This document shows, piece by piece, positions 1 to 10,193 of a stretch of 64,000 nt of DNA. The first letter of the stretch is position 1; each line of letters starts with the position of its first letter. The position numbers and the translations under genes are program-made. A model generated the notes under the pieces. The model worked only from the letters and a program-made list of their open reading frames with translations. It was not told where the DNA came from and made no database searches. The stretch lies in NCBI GenBank assembly GCA_022813625.1, contig JAKLMB010000020.1, positions 1-64,000 of the forward strand. Direction: 5' to 3'. This stretch comes from Aaosphaeria pasadenensis (taxonomy: Eukaryota; Ascomycota; Dothideomycetes; Pleosporales).

Positions 1-75
1 TAACCCTAACCCTAACCCTAACCCTAACCCTAACCCTAACCCTAACCCTAACCCTAACCCTAACCCTAACCCTAA
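1..75. repeat. Telomeric repeat array, C-rich strand
   Basis: About twelve uninterrupted copies of the hexamer TAACCC run from the first base until the sequence changes at about 76. This is the complement of TTAGGG, the telomere repeat of most filamentous fungi, and reads in the orientation expected for a left chromosome end. The window therefore starts at, or very near, a physical chromosome terminus. Confidence 0.97.
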
Positions 76-481
76 AAGCTAATTACTAGATACTTAGTAA
101 ATCCCTAGCTATAATATAACTAAGGAGATAACGTTATATAACCCTAGTTATAAGTTTTATAAGTCTTATAAGTCTTATAGAGTCTTATCTACTAAGACTT
201 AATAAGACTAATAAGACTTATAAGACTTATAAAGTATATAGAGAACTTAGAATACCCCTATAGTCTTCTATATTTAACCTAAGTTAGTATTAAATAATAC
301 ACTCTACTGTTCTACTGCTATTATTATCCTCTACCTTGCAACTGCTCTACGTTACTCTTTAGATTATCCCCAAGAACTAACTAGTAGATCCTTAATCTTA
401 ACACTAAATAGTAATAGTAATAGTTCTTATATTTATAAAAAAGCTTTCTACTATAGTAAGGTCTAGCTCCTTATACCTAAA
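76..481. other. AT-rich subtelomeric spacer
   Basis: This stretch is strongly A/T-rich with many TAAG, CTTA and CTAT words and no credible reading frame. It joins the telomere to the first gene and contains the inverted repeat listed separately. I see no RecQ-like helicase or transposase reading frame. Confidence 0.8.
156..233. repeat. Subtelomeric inverted repeat (hairpin-forming)
   Basis: The left arm at about 156-189 is built from repeated ATAAGTCTTA units. The right arm at about 201-233 is built from the complementary TAAGACTTAT units. The arms pair almost completely over about 33 bases, with one or two mismatches or an indel, around an 11-base spacer. Each arm is itself made of short near-palindromes about 10 bases long, so it may have grown by slippage. 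Confidence 0.8.
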
Positions 482-1591
482 TTATTTACTAATATAGAAT
501 AGGGGCTCTCCTAGCATTTCTACATTAATTAACCTGTACCCATTACCTGGTACTGAGGAGGGAGAAAGCCTGCCATTTACCTGCATCCGGGGAACTTCAG
601 CTATCAGTGGATGTGTCCATTCAGCAAAGCAGTCTACAGCACCTAGCCGATCTGGGCGTGTAGAAGCAGCTAATTGAAGATTTTGTGTTGTTGTCAGTGC
701 ACAACCCCATGTATCGTCAATGTTAACATTCATTTCTAATGCCACAGCTGTGTCGCGCAAAATGCGAGCCTTGGTAATACCACCAACCCGGGAAAGCTTA
801 ATGTTAACTCCAGTTATGCCCGCTGCATGTGCTGTCACCAGGTCAGCCATTGTGACGATGCACTCGTCAAGAATGACTGGTAGTCCAGTAAGGCGGGCCA
901 CTTGCGCACAGTCTGAGAGAGACCTGCATGGCTGTTCAAATGGTATTGTAACGTCCTGCCCAAGGGCACGAGCAAAAATCAGTGCCTGGGACAGATTCCA
1001 GCTGGCATTGGCGTCCGCGAAAATATTCACACTCTCCGGAAGAGCCTCTCGAATGGCTCGAGCCCTTCTGGCGTCAACAAGTGGATCGTCCCCAACCTTG
1101 ACTTGCATGGCTACTACTCCTTTGGCATGTTCGGCCAAAGCCTTTTGGACTGCGACTGGAATTTCTCCAAAGCCAATAACCGAGAAAGCAGGTGGTGCAT
1201 CGAACAGTCGTCCACCGAGTAGAATATGAGTCGGCAAGCCGGTGGCTTTACCCAAAATGTCCCAACATGCAATGTCAATAACAGACTTGGCTGACATGCC
1301 CGACATCATAGCGCGATCAAGCTTCGCACTTATTGCCCCAGGGCACCTTGGATCGAGGCCGAGGATCTGCGGGCCAAGTTCCTTCAGCGCGGCGAGTTCT
1401 CCAGTGAAAGAGCTGGGCAAGTAGTCGCTACCAAGAGGCGCATTTTCTGCCCAGCCTTCAATGTCGCTGTCTGTACGAATTCGAACTACAATAGATGGTT
1501 GACCTGTACAGGTCCGCCCGTTGGACATGGAATATGTCCCACCATTGTATTCAGCGATATAGCTGTAGACTGTAATGTCCGTAATGCGCAT
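482..1591 (-). CDS. Enolase-superfamily dehydratase, probable cis-3-hydroxy-L-proline dehydratase-like
   Basis: Intronless, 369 aa, the usual length for the mandelate racemase/muconate lactonizing enzyme group. An N-terminal capping domain (about 1-125) precedes the barrel. Barrel residues expected for this group are present: K165 (in QVKVG), metal ligands D193 (FADANASW), E219 (FEQPC) and D242 (LDEC), and the opposite-face K265 (NIKLSRVGG). Family members abstract an alpha proton from a carboxylate substrate. The hydroxyproline assignment rests on the opposed lysines and on the divergent neighbour at 2257, which resembles the reductase of the next step; bacterial 3-hydroxyproline dehydratases of this family work with such a reductase. 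Other MLE-group activities (muconate cycloisomerase, dipeptide epimerase, sugar-acid dehydratase) remain possible. Start is the only good ATG. It is the most telomere-proximal gene, 400 bp from the repeat. Confidence 0.8.
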   Translation of the reverse strand: MRITDITVYSYIAEYNGGTYSMSNGRTCTGQPSIVVRIRTDSDIEGWAENAPLGSDYLPSSFTGELAALKELGPQILGLDPRCPGAISAKLDRAMMSGMSAKSVIDIACWDILGKATGLPTHILLGGRLFDAPPAFSVIGFGEIPVAVQKALAEHAKGVVAMQVKVGDDPLVDARRARAIREALPESVNIFADANASWNLSQALIFARALGQDVTIPFEQPCRSLSDCAQVARLTGLPVILDECIVTMADLVTAHAAGITGVNIKLSRVGGITKARILRDTAVALEMNVNIDDTWGCALTTTQNLQLAASTRPDRLGAVDCFAEWTHPLIAEVPRMQVNGRLSPSSVPGNGYRLINVEMLGEPLFYISK

Positions 1592-2256
1592 TTTCCTATA
1601 GCTCCCTGTCAGAGGCTCCTATGTTTTCGCAGTATTGCTTGAATAGTACCTTTTCTAGATAGTTTTATCTTTGATGAGGTAGCTTGCAAAGAGAAGGGTT
1701 ACAACAATTGAAAGTTCCTCGTTGGTACTTGAGATCTATTTTTTTCTGCAGGATGAACATCACCCCGAGTCTATATGTGCTTGTACATGTTCTCAGTCGA
1801 GACGCGCTTCATGCAAGCACACGTCATGTCGGGACTACTGCCGTAGTGAAACCCTTATTGAACAGGGGAAGAAACTCTACCAAACTGAACAGAGCATAGA
1901 AGTCCGAATTCAATAAGCTAACATTCAGCATCGTTGTTAAACAATTTAACTTGAATATATGCATTAACATGGGTCAACAACATGTGTCAACAACAATGCA
2001 AGATGGTGCACATGTAGAAAGACGGGAACTCTGGCTAGACGCTACGGTAGAGCAGCCGATCTGTACCGATAAGAAATATGGCAGAATGTAGATGTTGCGA
2101 CGTCGGAATAACTCCGATTCGCCATACAATAGGTCACGTACACCTCAAAGTAAAGACCTCGTGCAACAGGGCTTTTAGATAGCAATCTTCCCAAACGGAT
2201 ATAACATTTAATTTTAATCCCATAAAACTCACCTTGTTGCATTTCTGGTAGCATCG
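1592..2256. promoter_or_regulatory. Shared divergent promoter region
   Basis: This 665-bp gap separates the starts of the leftward dehydratase and the rightward reductase, so it should carry both promoters. It is moderately A/T-rich. The short frames within it show no family resemblance. The arrangement suggests co-regulation, possibly by the Zn2Cys6 factor at 6085; no specific operator was identified. Confidence 0.5.
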
Positions 2257-3417
2257 ATGTCGGCACTCACTATCCTGGGAAATACAACTATCGAAAGATT
2301 ATTGCTCAATCTATCCAAAGAAGAAGTTATACAGTTCCAGAAAGAGATAGAAGATTGTTTGATAGACTACAGCTGTAAAGGAGAGCGGCAGTATCAGCCC
2401 CAACCAGGGATTGTAAATCGATCCAATAATCAGAAGGTTCTTTTCAGGCCCTTTACCTCTCCAAACGCTGTAGGGACAAAAATCATAGTACATCCAGCAT
2501 TAAATCGAGCACATGCAGATGTACCATCTCGACAAACATGTCCATCGATACCCGAGAGTGGCAATCAGCAGCTTCCCCTAAATGGAGTCTTGATACTTTG
2601 CGACGATCAAGGTATTCCTACAGGGCTACTGAACGCAAAGGAAATTACAAGCTACCGTACTTCGTTAAATGCATTGATTCCCTATGTCTTGCGCCGCAAG
2701 ACTAGTAGTATCATCGTGTTTGGCGCAGGGATGCAAGCGTTATGGCATATCCGACTCGCACTTGCACTCCGTGGAACGGAAATCGCGTTGATCACGATTG
2801 TCAATCGGTCAGAGCCGAGAGCACAGAAGCTCATCCAGACATTACGAGAAGACAATGACTCCCGGTGGAATTCTACTTGTGAATTTGGTTTTCTGAATTC
2901 TTCCTCTCCCGAAGACAGTAGGCGATTACAGCGCCTGCTTTCAACAGCAGATGTGATTTTTTGCACGCTACCCTCCCAGCAGCCATTGTTCTCTTTGGCC
3001 TCATTGAAGTTGGAGGGTAGAAAAGAAGAATATCCTCTGATCACTGCAGTCGGCTCCTGGCAAGCCAATATGATTGAAGTAGATCCAGAGATTCTCCGAT
3101 ACGCTGCCAACGCGGAAGGAATATGCGTTGATGGGAAAACACCACAGACAATTTTAGTAGACGATGTAGACAACGCACTTGTACATTCTGGAGAGATTGT
3201 GCAAAGTGGATTGGGGAGGATGCACATGGGAGAGATTGGAGAGATCCTACTTCAGAAGCGTAACGGAAGTATGACTAAAGACACGGCTGCATGGCTTGCG
3301 CAGGGCCTTGTCGTGTACAAGAGCATCGGCGTTAGTGTAACTGATTTAGCTGCTGGTGATGCGATTTTGGCACTTGCAAAGAAAATGGAGGTTGGGACTG
3401 TAGTATCTCAGTTCTGA
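2257..3417 (+). CDS. Ornithine cyclodeaminase/mu-crystallin family protein, probable 1-pyrroline-2-carboxylate reductase
   Basis: Intronless, 386 aa, slightly longer than the 320-350 aa family norm. An N-terminal substrate domain (to about 145) carries the conserved T-S-Y-R-T segment near 131-135. A Rossmann domain follows with GAGMQA at 156-161 for NAD(P)H. Later blocks (TAVGSW, VDDVDNALVHSGEI) match the family. Members include ornithine cyclodeaminase, alanine dehydrogenase, ketimine reductase and reductases that make L-proline from 1-pyrroline-2-carboxylate. The last is favoured because the product of the divergent dehydratase would be this imine. It would act in the cytosol; no targeting signal is visible. 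ATG 2257 is the first in frame. Confidence 0.85.
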   Translation: MSALTILGNTTIERLLLNLSKEEVIQFQKEIEDCLIDYSCKGERQYQPQPGIVNRSNNQKVLFRPFTSPNAVGTKIIVHPALNRAHADVPSRQTCPSIPESGNQQLPLNGVLILCDDQGIPTGLLNAKEITSYRTSLNALIPYVLRRKTSSIIVFGAGMQALWHIRLALALRGTEIALITIVNRSEPRAQKLIQTLREDNDSRWNSTCEFGFLNSSSPEDSRRLQRLLSTADVIFCTLPSQQPLFSLASLKLEGRKEEYPLITAVGSWQANMIEVDPEILRYAANAEGICVDGKTPQTILVDDVDNALVHSGEIVQSGLGRMHMGEIGEILLQKRNGSMTKDTAAWLAQGLVVYKSIGVSVTDLAAGDAILALAKKMEVGTVVSQF

Positions 3418-4571
3418 AGTGTGTTAGAATATACAGTTCCAGCTCTCAAATATTTACTTGTACGCGCTATGCTCAATACCGAGGTCGCCTGTCTTGCTTA
3501 GTGATTCAGTCCTGTGTCTGGGTGAACACATTGTATAAACAGCGGCTATGGTGCTATAATTCAAACAAGATCAGCTGTATGTAGATAATTGTTGAGTAGA
3601 GTTTCAGTCGAGACAAAACGTCCTATGAAGCGGCCCAGACTATTATGATCTGAAGAGGACTCCCATAGAACCGACTGACTGGTCTTACCGCCTTGTTTCC
3701 ACGTCAAAGCAGTGCCAGGGGCTCTTCTTCCCTCTGATATGTCAAGAGATGTGAGTCCTGGCTTCTTTCAGCTGCTTCTGTTCTAAGACTGGAACCTAAG
3801 GTACAGTTCTTAATATTGATTAAGGCTATGTCTATTGGGCCTACTCCTTACCGAATGTTCCAACCAAGAGAATACTTTCAAAGTATGGCCTATTTTTAAC
3901 TCATACATCGTACGAATATGAAGGTAAAGACAGAAGGCTTGACAAATGCCTTCTACGGTAATGATCTTCCCTTAATGTGTCAACGTATGACAAACCGGAC
4001 AGGACTGGGTTAATAGACAGGAAAATCTGGCTTTAAAAGTTTATTTTCAAGTTATGTGCGAATCAAACGCATTGATGGATGATCTTGTAGTCTTTTGTAG
4101 GAACGCGTCGGACAAAATCGTCGTTAACGGCGACTCAATTGGGCATATGGTGCCCGATCAATCCAGGTTCTTTTGTTTCTACAAAATTTCTACGAGTAAG
4201 ACTATGTAGTGATTTATCCTCGTACCTCTTAACACAATAATTAGCTAGTGGAGGGAGAATGACGTTGGGAACAATGATCAAGTCCAATCGCACAGCAGTC
4301 GTGCCCGGTTTGTTCTTTGTACTGATTTGCTGGTAAGTCGCTAGTGCTGCAATAAGGATTCTAGGCACAAATAGTCTCTATCATGCGGGGAAGTTAGTGC
4401 AGCCGTTCTATCGTAGTGCATGACCCTAAGGTTAAATATATCTAACATAAATACACGTTCTCCCATTAGAGTCGACAGATTATTGAAATTATTTGTACCT
4501 CTGAATCCTCGCAGCCTTTTAATCAAGCTTTCATTCATTGCAGCAGCCAGTATTTGGTAGCTATACTAATA
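3418..4571. other. Intergenic, no gene seen
   Basis: About 1.15 kb of balanced to A/T-rich sequence. Short frames exist on both strands (for example 4135-4538 minus), but they have no initiation context, splice logic or recognisable motif. No transposon ends or tRNA-like fold were noticed. Confidence 0.6.
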
Positions 4572-5335
4572 ATGGCTTTGAAAGTCTACTGTGATCCAGT
4601 ATGCGAGCCCCTCAAGGTTGAACTTTTGCTCGACTTACATAACAGTGTACTATAAACAGTCGCAAGGTCCTTGCTGCGCTCCAACATATGAACGCGGATT
4701 ATGAGATTCATTATGTCGATTACTTTGCCGGCGAACACAAGAGTGACGAATTCAAGAAGATCAATCCGCATGCTACCGTGCCGGCGGCCACCGACGGCCC
4801 TGACTTGACCCTTACAGAATCAAATGTAGGTAGTCAAGGTATAAGACAACGGCAGAACAATCTTATCTAGAATCTTTAGGCAATATTGCAATACGTTGCC
4901 GACATTACTGGGGCCGAAACGATGTATCCGAAGGACTTGAAAAAACGCGCTGTAATCAATCGATGGCTACTCTGGGAGGCATCGGCATGGTTTCCGTGCT
5001 GCTATGTATATGTCATCGAGAATTTTGTAAAGCCAGGTTTCTTCAAACAACAACCCGAACAAAAGGCCCTCGACGCTGAAGCCCCAAAATTCCATCGTTA
5101 TGCGCATATTCTAAACGAGCAATTAGGTAGGACCAAATGGTTGACGAGTGACACAGATGTCACTATTGCGGACTTTGCAGTTGCTGCACCCCTGCATCTG
5201 TACACCGCATCGAAGATTCCATTGGAGAAATATCCAAATCTGAAGCGATGGATGACGGAGGGAATCGAGCAGCTAGCTGGCTGGGAAAAGACGCAAGGAG
5301 CAGTGGACAAGGTCTTCCCGATACAGGATGACTGA
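4572..5335 (+). CDS. Glutathione S-transferase
   Basis: Three exons: 4572-4616, 4667-4825 and 4880-5335, giving 219 aa. Both introns (50 and 54 bp) have GT-AG ends and restore one frame. The N-terminal thioredoxin-fold domain ends in the glutathione-binding signature TLTESNAIL, which appears only after the second splice. The all-helical C-terminal domain contains DVTIADFAVAAPL, the N-cap/hydrophobic-staple block of GSTs. Theta/phi-type fungal cytosolic GST fits best. GSTs conjugate glutathione to electrophiles or act in maleylacetoacetate-type isomerisation. It lies between the dehydratase/reductase pair and their putative regulator; its role in the island is unknown. Weak point: exon 1 encodes only 15 residues. 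Confidence 0.85.
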
Positions 5336-6084
5336 TCATATCGAAACCCTAAATGTAAGGCACTTTTCAATCCCACGAGAGCTGTAAGTATAGCTTGCAA
5401 TGTCATACCTTTGTGCACTTGGTAAAACTAATCATAGGTAGTCACCGAATAGGGTTTCTGTGGCAGTGAGCAAAATATAGCGCAGCTGGACCTATCAAAA
5501 TGAGTGTGCATTTCTAAACAATGACCATTTCCTTTTCAGTTGATGCAGACAATGTACAGAGTTACGTCTATGGGTGTCGAAGGTGAAATATACTGTATTA
5601 CAATACTTACCGAGCTGATGTATCTTGGCCGTGAAAAAGAACAGGGCACAACTAATTCCGATATGTCATGGAGTTTCTCCTCTTTTGGATCGCATGAAAT
5701 TGTAACTGAGCAAAGTTTGTGATATTCCAAACTTTACGGAATCTAATTGGTCATAGTTATCGTATCAATCATACTTAATAATACATATGCAGTATCATTA
5801 TTAGCATTACTGGCTGTTGTTGTACGCTTGGGATTGTCCCATGGTCGAAGCCTAGGGAGCCTCGGCTACCACCCGTTCCGTTAGCTATTAAGCTTTCCCT
5901 TCTTGCCTTCAGTCAATTACCAGAACAGTTCTAGTTCCAATTGACAATAGAAATAATGACGTAAGCTGCACACAACATGAATTCAGATTACAAAGCCGGG
6001 GAGTTCATTCTTCCCGAGTCTGTTCCTGCTAAACTTAACTTCGAAAAAACAATCTGCTGGTAGAAGCCTACAGCATAAACAGAG
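5336..6084. other. Intergenic, upstream region of the regulator
   Basis: About 750 bp, A/T-rich, between the GST stop and the proposed start of the Zn2Cys6 gene. A short frame at 5977 (MNSDYKAGEF...) runs 28 codons to a stop. It could be an upstream ORF or an alternative first exon, but no splice of it joins the zinc-cluster frame without a stop. Confidence 0.5.
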
Positions 6085-8264
6085 ATGCCACATCTGGTAC
6101 AGAAGCCGGGTAAATCTATAGCGTATGTAATTATTACTGGAGAGATTGAGCATCTCTAATCCAGAACAGATGCCACAGATGCCACGTGCGAAAAGTGAAA
6201 TGCTCAGGGGGTCAGCCTTGTGCAGCCTGTCGCGATGGTGGGCAAAATGTTGAATGCGTTTACCCTAACCGTGATCGTCAGATCAAGCTGAGTCAACGGT
6301 AGATTCCATTCAAGCTGTTGATGGGATTGTGACATTAATTGACTACAGATATGTGGAGACACTCCTAGAAGAGATCGAACGATTACGGAACAATACTGCA
6401 GGCACACCAACATCGCCTTTACCTACTGTTCAGACGGGAGAAAGGTTGAAAGAAACCTCGGAGCATGATGAAGGAATGCAAAATCCGCTGTTTAAGGAAA
6501 GACCATGGTTTCACGCCGTGTCCTCTTTAGATATGCCGATACACATTGGCGAGGCTGCAGATACAGCTTTCTCTACACGATTCCGTCAAACGTTAGGTAC
6601 CGTTTGTACTGGGCATTTACCACGAACGAGTTACGTTCCAGATTTACTGGCATCATCTGTCCAGGAATCTAAATACCGATGGCCAAGCCCTGCTAGAGCA
6701 CGATTTCTACTGAAAGTAGCTCTAACCTCTATATGTCGCTACTATCACATCGTCCGCAAAAGTGTAGTCGAAGAAAGTCTTGAAGTGGCCATCAAAAATA
6801 ACGGCCTCGGCGAAAGACTAGCCATTGGCAAGCTTCTGGCGCTCTTTGCATTAGGAGAGGCTTATTCCGCAAAGACTGCAGTTCACGTGCAAGGAACGGC
6901 ATTTCCTGGATTCCCCTACTTCGAGCAAGTAACAAGAATGGTTTGCCTCCCAACAGAACGCCCACATATGAATATTATAGAAATCTCGCTTCTTCTTGTA
7001 GGTGTATCATACATTTTCTGGAAATCATTCTTACTTATTGCTGGCACTTTAGAGCCTGTACTCTTTTACGGTTAATAGACGCCATTCAGCATATCTTTTT
7101 GCTAGTTCGGCAGCTAGGATCGGCCTTATCATGGGCATGCATCTCAATATGCCGGAATCTCAATGCCGAGATCCTCTCGTAATAGAGCACCGTGTACGCT
7201 TATGGTGGTCAATTTACATAATCGATCGAACTTGCGCATCTAAGATCGGTTTACCTGTTTCTATTGCCGATGACGACATTCTAGTAAGTCTTCCAAGTAG
7301 AGATGGGTGTGATAGCACAGATTGCAATGATTTCGGAGATTTGGAGTATGAACTGTGCAGTATTGCTTTATCCAAAATTGCTGCCAAGTCCACGAAAGAA
7401 ATCTACAGCCGAACGCACCGTCGTGAGCCATTTTCACAGCGGGTCCAATCAATTCTCAAGGAACTCAATACCTGGCTGGAACAGTTACCATCTAACTTAC
7501 GATTGAAAAACGACGGGTCATCTTCTTCAGACCGCGCACATATTGTTTATCTCCATCTTAGCTTCAATCAGGTATGTAAATCGTAATTTTACACGATGCA
7601 AAGCTAAGGGCAGAAGGGTATCATTCTGGCTACGCGACCCATTCTCCTACACGTTCTTGATTGCCATAGGAATACACACGCTGACCCAAATGTTGGTCCG
7701 AGTAATAGAGTGTCAGAGAATGCACTGACACTAGCTGAAACCTGTATCCAATGTGCCAGGCACTCATACCGGATCATTACGGATGCATGGATTCATGGGA
7801 CCTTCGCTACTTTTGACTACTTCAATACGCAATACCTCTTCGTTGCAGCAACCGTTCTTGCGATATCTAGCCTTTTAGGAAATCAACAAAACGATGGTGA
7901 CAAACACAACTTCGACAATGCGGTTGAGCTTCTTCAACAACTAGATCGAAGCGGTAGCTTTGGAGCCAAGGAATTTTGTGAACATATCGATGCCATGCAA
8001 CAAAGTATGGCTGCTGTTCATGAGAACGATTTGGTCCTATTGCTGCCACAGATTACACCAAACACGAACGAGGGTACGTTGGAATCTCTCGGGGGCAATG
8101 GCCTCACTGCAAGCATGGCGCTTGCCGAACCTTCGTTCCAGGATTTTCTCGCCGACACAGATCTTGTTATACAAGGATTTGATAACCCCTCAATTGATAA
8201 CCCAAATACTCTCCACTGGCCTGAACTATGGGGTGAGGGATGGGCATCAGCCGATTGTTCCTAA
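6085..8264 (+). CDS. Zn2Cys6 fungal-specific transcription factor
   Basis: Proposed exons: 6085-6109, 6151-6298, 6349-6997, 7053-7571 and 7617-8264 (the last could begin at 7614). The zinc cluster is split from the start codon by a 41-bp intron. It reads C-x2-C-x6-C-x5-C-x2-C-x8-C, with RCHRCHVRKVKC at its core, followed by a linker and YVETLLEEIERL as dimerisation coil. Exons 3-5 form the fungal middle homology region (NRRHSAYLF, RLWWSIYIIDR, IILATRPILLHVL). Such proteins bind CGG half-sites and usually control a local pathway; the obvious candidates are the adjacent dehydratase/reductase, GST and aminotransferase genes. The first intron is unusually short, so the exact N terminus is uncertain; the rest of the model is firm. 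Convergent with the aminotransferase, 107 bp apart. Confidence 0.85.
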
Positions 8265-8371
8265 GCACATGGCGTGTAAATGGAATTCAGTAGTTTTACC
8301 ACAACCCCGTTGAATCGAAGGCAAGATACACGAGTTTATTTAGCTATACTAATGAGAAGAAGAAGAAGTGT

Positions 8372-9661
8372 TCAACCGGATTTTGCAACCTGCCGGATTG
8401 CGCTTGCTACATACTCAATGTTGTTTCCATTCAACCCGCAGATGCTCGCTCGACCGGAGGGTAAAAGATAAATATGAAATTCGTTTCGGAGGCGATTGAT
8501 CATTTCGATATCCAATCCCGTGTAACTGAACATACCGATCTGACTACTGATATGCGACCAATTCCCCAGCGTTTCCCTTTCTGACAACTGGTTTCGGAGG
8601 TTGCCCCTCATGTCCTTGATTCTCGAGCTCATAGTGACCAAGTCACGCTGCCATTGAATTCTGAGCCTTTCGTCTGCCAATATCGTCTCAACTATCTTTG
8701 CGCCGAAGCGGGGAGGGTTTGAATACTCTACTCGGGCGAGATTGATGAGAGCTGACCGAGCACCGTGGGTAGAGAAACGAGGAGGTGCTACAAGATGTAG
8801 TGCGCCAACGCGCTCCCCATACAGCCCAAAATTTTTGGAAAATGATTGGGCGACGCAGAAACCCGTTAAATGCGGGTTATCTTTTAACATGAGCCGCTTT
8901 AGAAAGTAACGCATAGCCCATGCATCATCGTCCACATCGCCTGATGCGAAACCCTGATAAGCGTTATCAAATACGACAAACAACCTATTCTTGTGGACGA
9001 TATCTGCAACCTGTGACCATTGAGACCTGCTGAGATCAACACCTGTAGGGTTGTGTGCACAGGGCTGAAGAATTACGACGTCGTTGGGCTCAGAGGTTAC
9101 TTCCAGAAACGAGAGCATCCCCTCTATATCCACACTTCCTGTATGTGGTGCGACGTAGGGATACTCCATTATTGATACATCCGTGGAGGCCCAGATCGTC
9201 TTGTGATTGATCCATGTTGGAGAAGGAATGAACACACGTCTTGGTCGTAAATGCTTTGCGAGAAAAACAGCTGCCATATGATTGGCTCCTGTGCCCGATA
9301 CAGTCTGAATTGAGGCTATATTGTCGCCAAGTGTAGTCGTCAATTCTGGCCCAAAGACTAGGGACTGGGATAACTTGATGAACCTTGGAGCGCCAGCGAT
9401 ATCTAGGTATTCGTGACTTTCAAATTCTCTGAGACGAGCCTTTGCCTACCAATGATCAGCAAAATGTTCAATCCCGTATTCCAAGATTTGCCGTCAAACC
9501 TCTTTAACACTTGGAAGAATCCAAGGAAGTCCATTTTCGTCCCGGTAAGCCCCGGCAATGAGAGAAACTTTCCTCGGGTGCAGATCGGCTTCAAATTGGG
9601 CCATCAAGCTAAATGCGGTGTCTGTGGGAGAGACCTCAAGCTCAAGGTACTGTTCGCCCAT
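8372..9661 (-). CDS. Aspartate/aromatic-type aminotransferase (class I, PLP)
   Basis: Two exons, 9500-9661 and 8372-9445, with a 54-bp GT-AG intron; 411 aa, normal for aspartate aminotransferases. The N terminus contains GAYRDENGLPWILPSVKEA, diagnostic of this subgroup. PLP contacts visible: SGTGAN, HNPTG, FDNAYQGF, and the Schiff-base lysine K258 in SFSKNFGLYGER. The C-terminal SGRASICGLN carries the substrate-carboxylate arginine. It exchanges amino groups between aspartate or glutamate-like amino acids and 2-oxoglutarate. No mitochondrial presequence is evident, so a cytosolic enzyme is likely. Given the nearby RraA-fold protein, which may cleave hydroxy-keto acids or decarboxylate oxaloacetate, the amino acid used could be aspartate or 4-hydroxyglutamate (inference). 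Confidence 0.9.
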
Positions 9662-10193
9662 TCTAATCAGACACCTTTGGAAATTTGCTTCTTAATAGGC
9701 AGCAAGCAGACTGAGAATATTAATGGGGTGGTTTGTAATATATACTCCCATAGCCGGCAAAATGTCCCTTTCCCGAAGACTGAACGATTGACTCAATCTC
9801 TTCCCGAATTCATCCAACTGCACAGATACCGAAGATTTTGATACCTATCTAGTCTACACTGCTAAAACCTATACTAATTTTCAAATTTACAGATTGCTAA
9901 ATTTAGTTTACCTATAGCATTCCGATTTTATTCTCATGTTACTAGACATCTGAAATTCGTTCTTAGGGTTGACATCTGCTGAAGTCTGCAGGCTTATCCA
10001 GAATGGAACTGGTAAATCATAGTAGTTAATATTCTAATGAATATCTAAATCATTTAATACAATCTGAGTTACAGGGACGTAGCAGCGAAGCGAGAATTTT
10101 TCAAAATTCTTCTCATGCGTGCTATCTTTTGACTTCCGAGAATGTATAGACAGGAAAGTTGCTTCTCAATGTCTTCTCTTAGAAGTATTCATG
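9662..10193. other. Intergenic, no gene seen
   Basis: Contains the promoter of the leftward aminotransferase and the 3' end of the leftward hydrolase. A/T-rich. Near 10093-10114 a GAGAATTTT / AAATTCTTCTC inverted repeat could form a short hairpin. No convincing reading frame. Confidence 0.5.

Noticed and set aside
720..1424. Plus-strand frames of 169 and 60 codons inside the first gene
   Set aside because: They are antisense shadows of the enolase-superfamily gene and have no motif or start context.
4135..4538. Two overlapping minus-strand frames upstream of the first GST
   Set aside because: No recognisable domain, no splice logic, and composition like the surrounding spacer.
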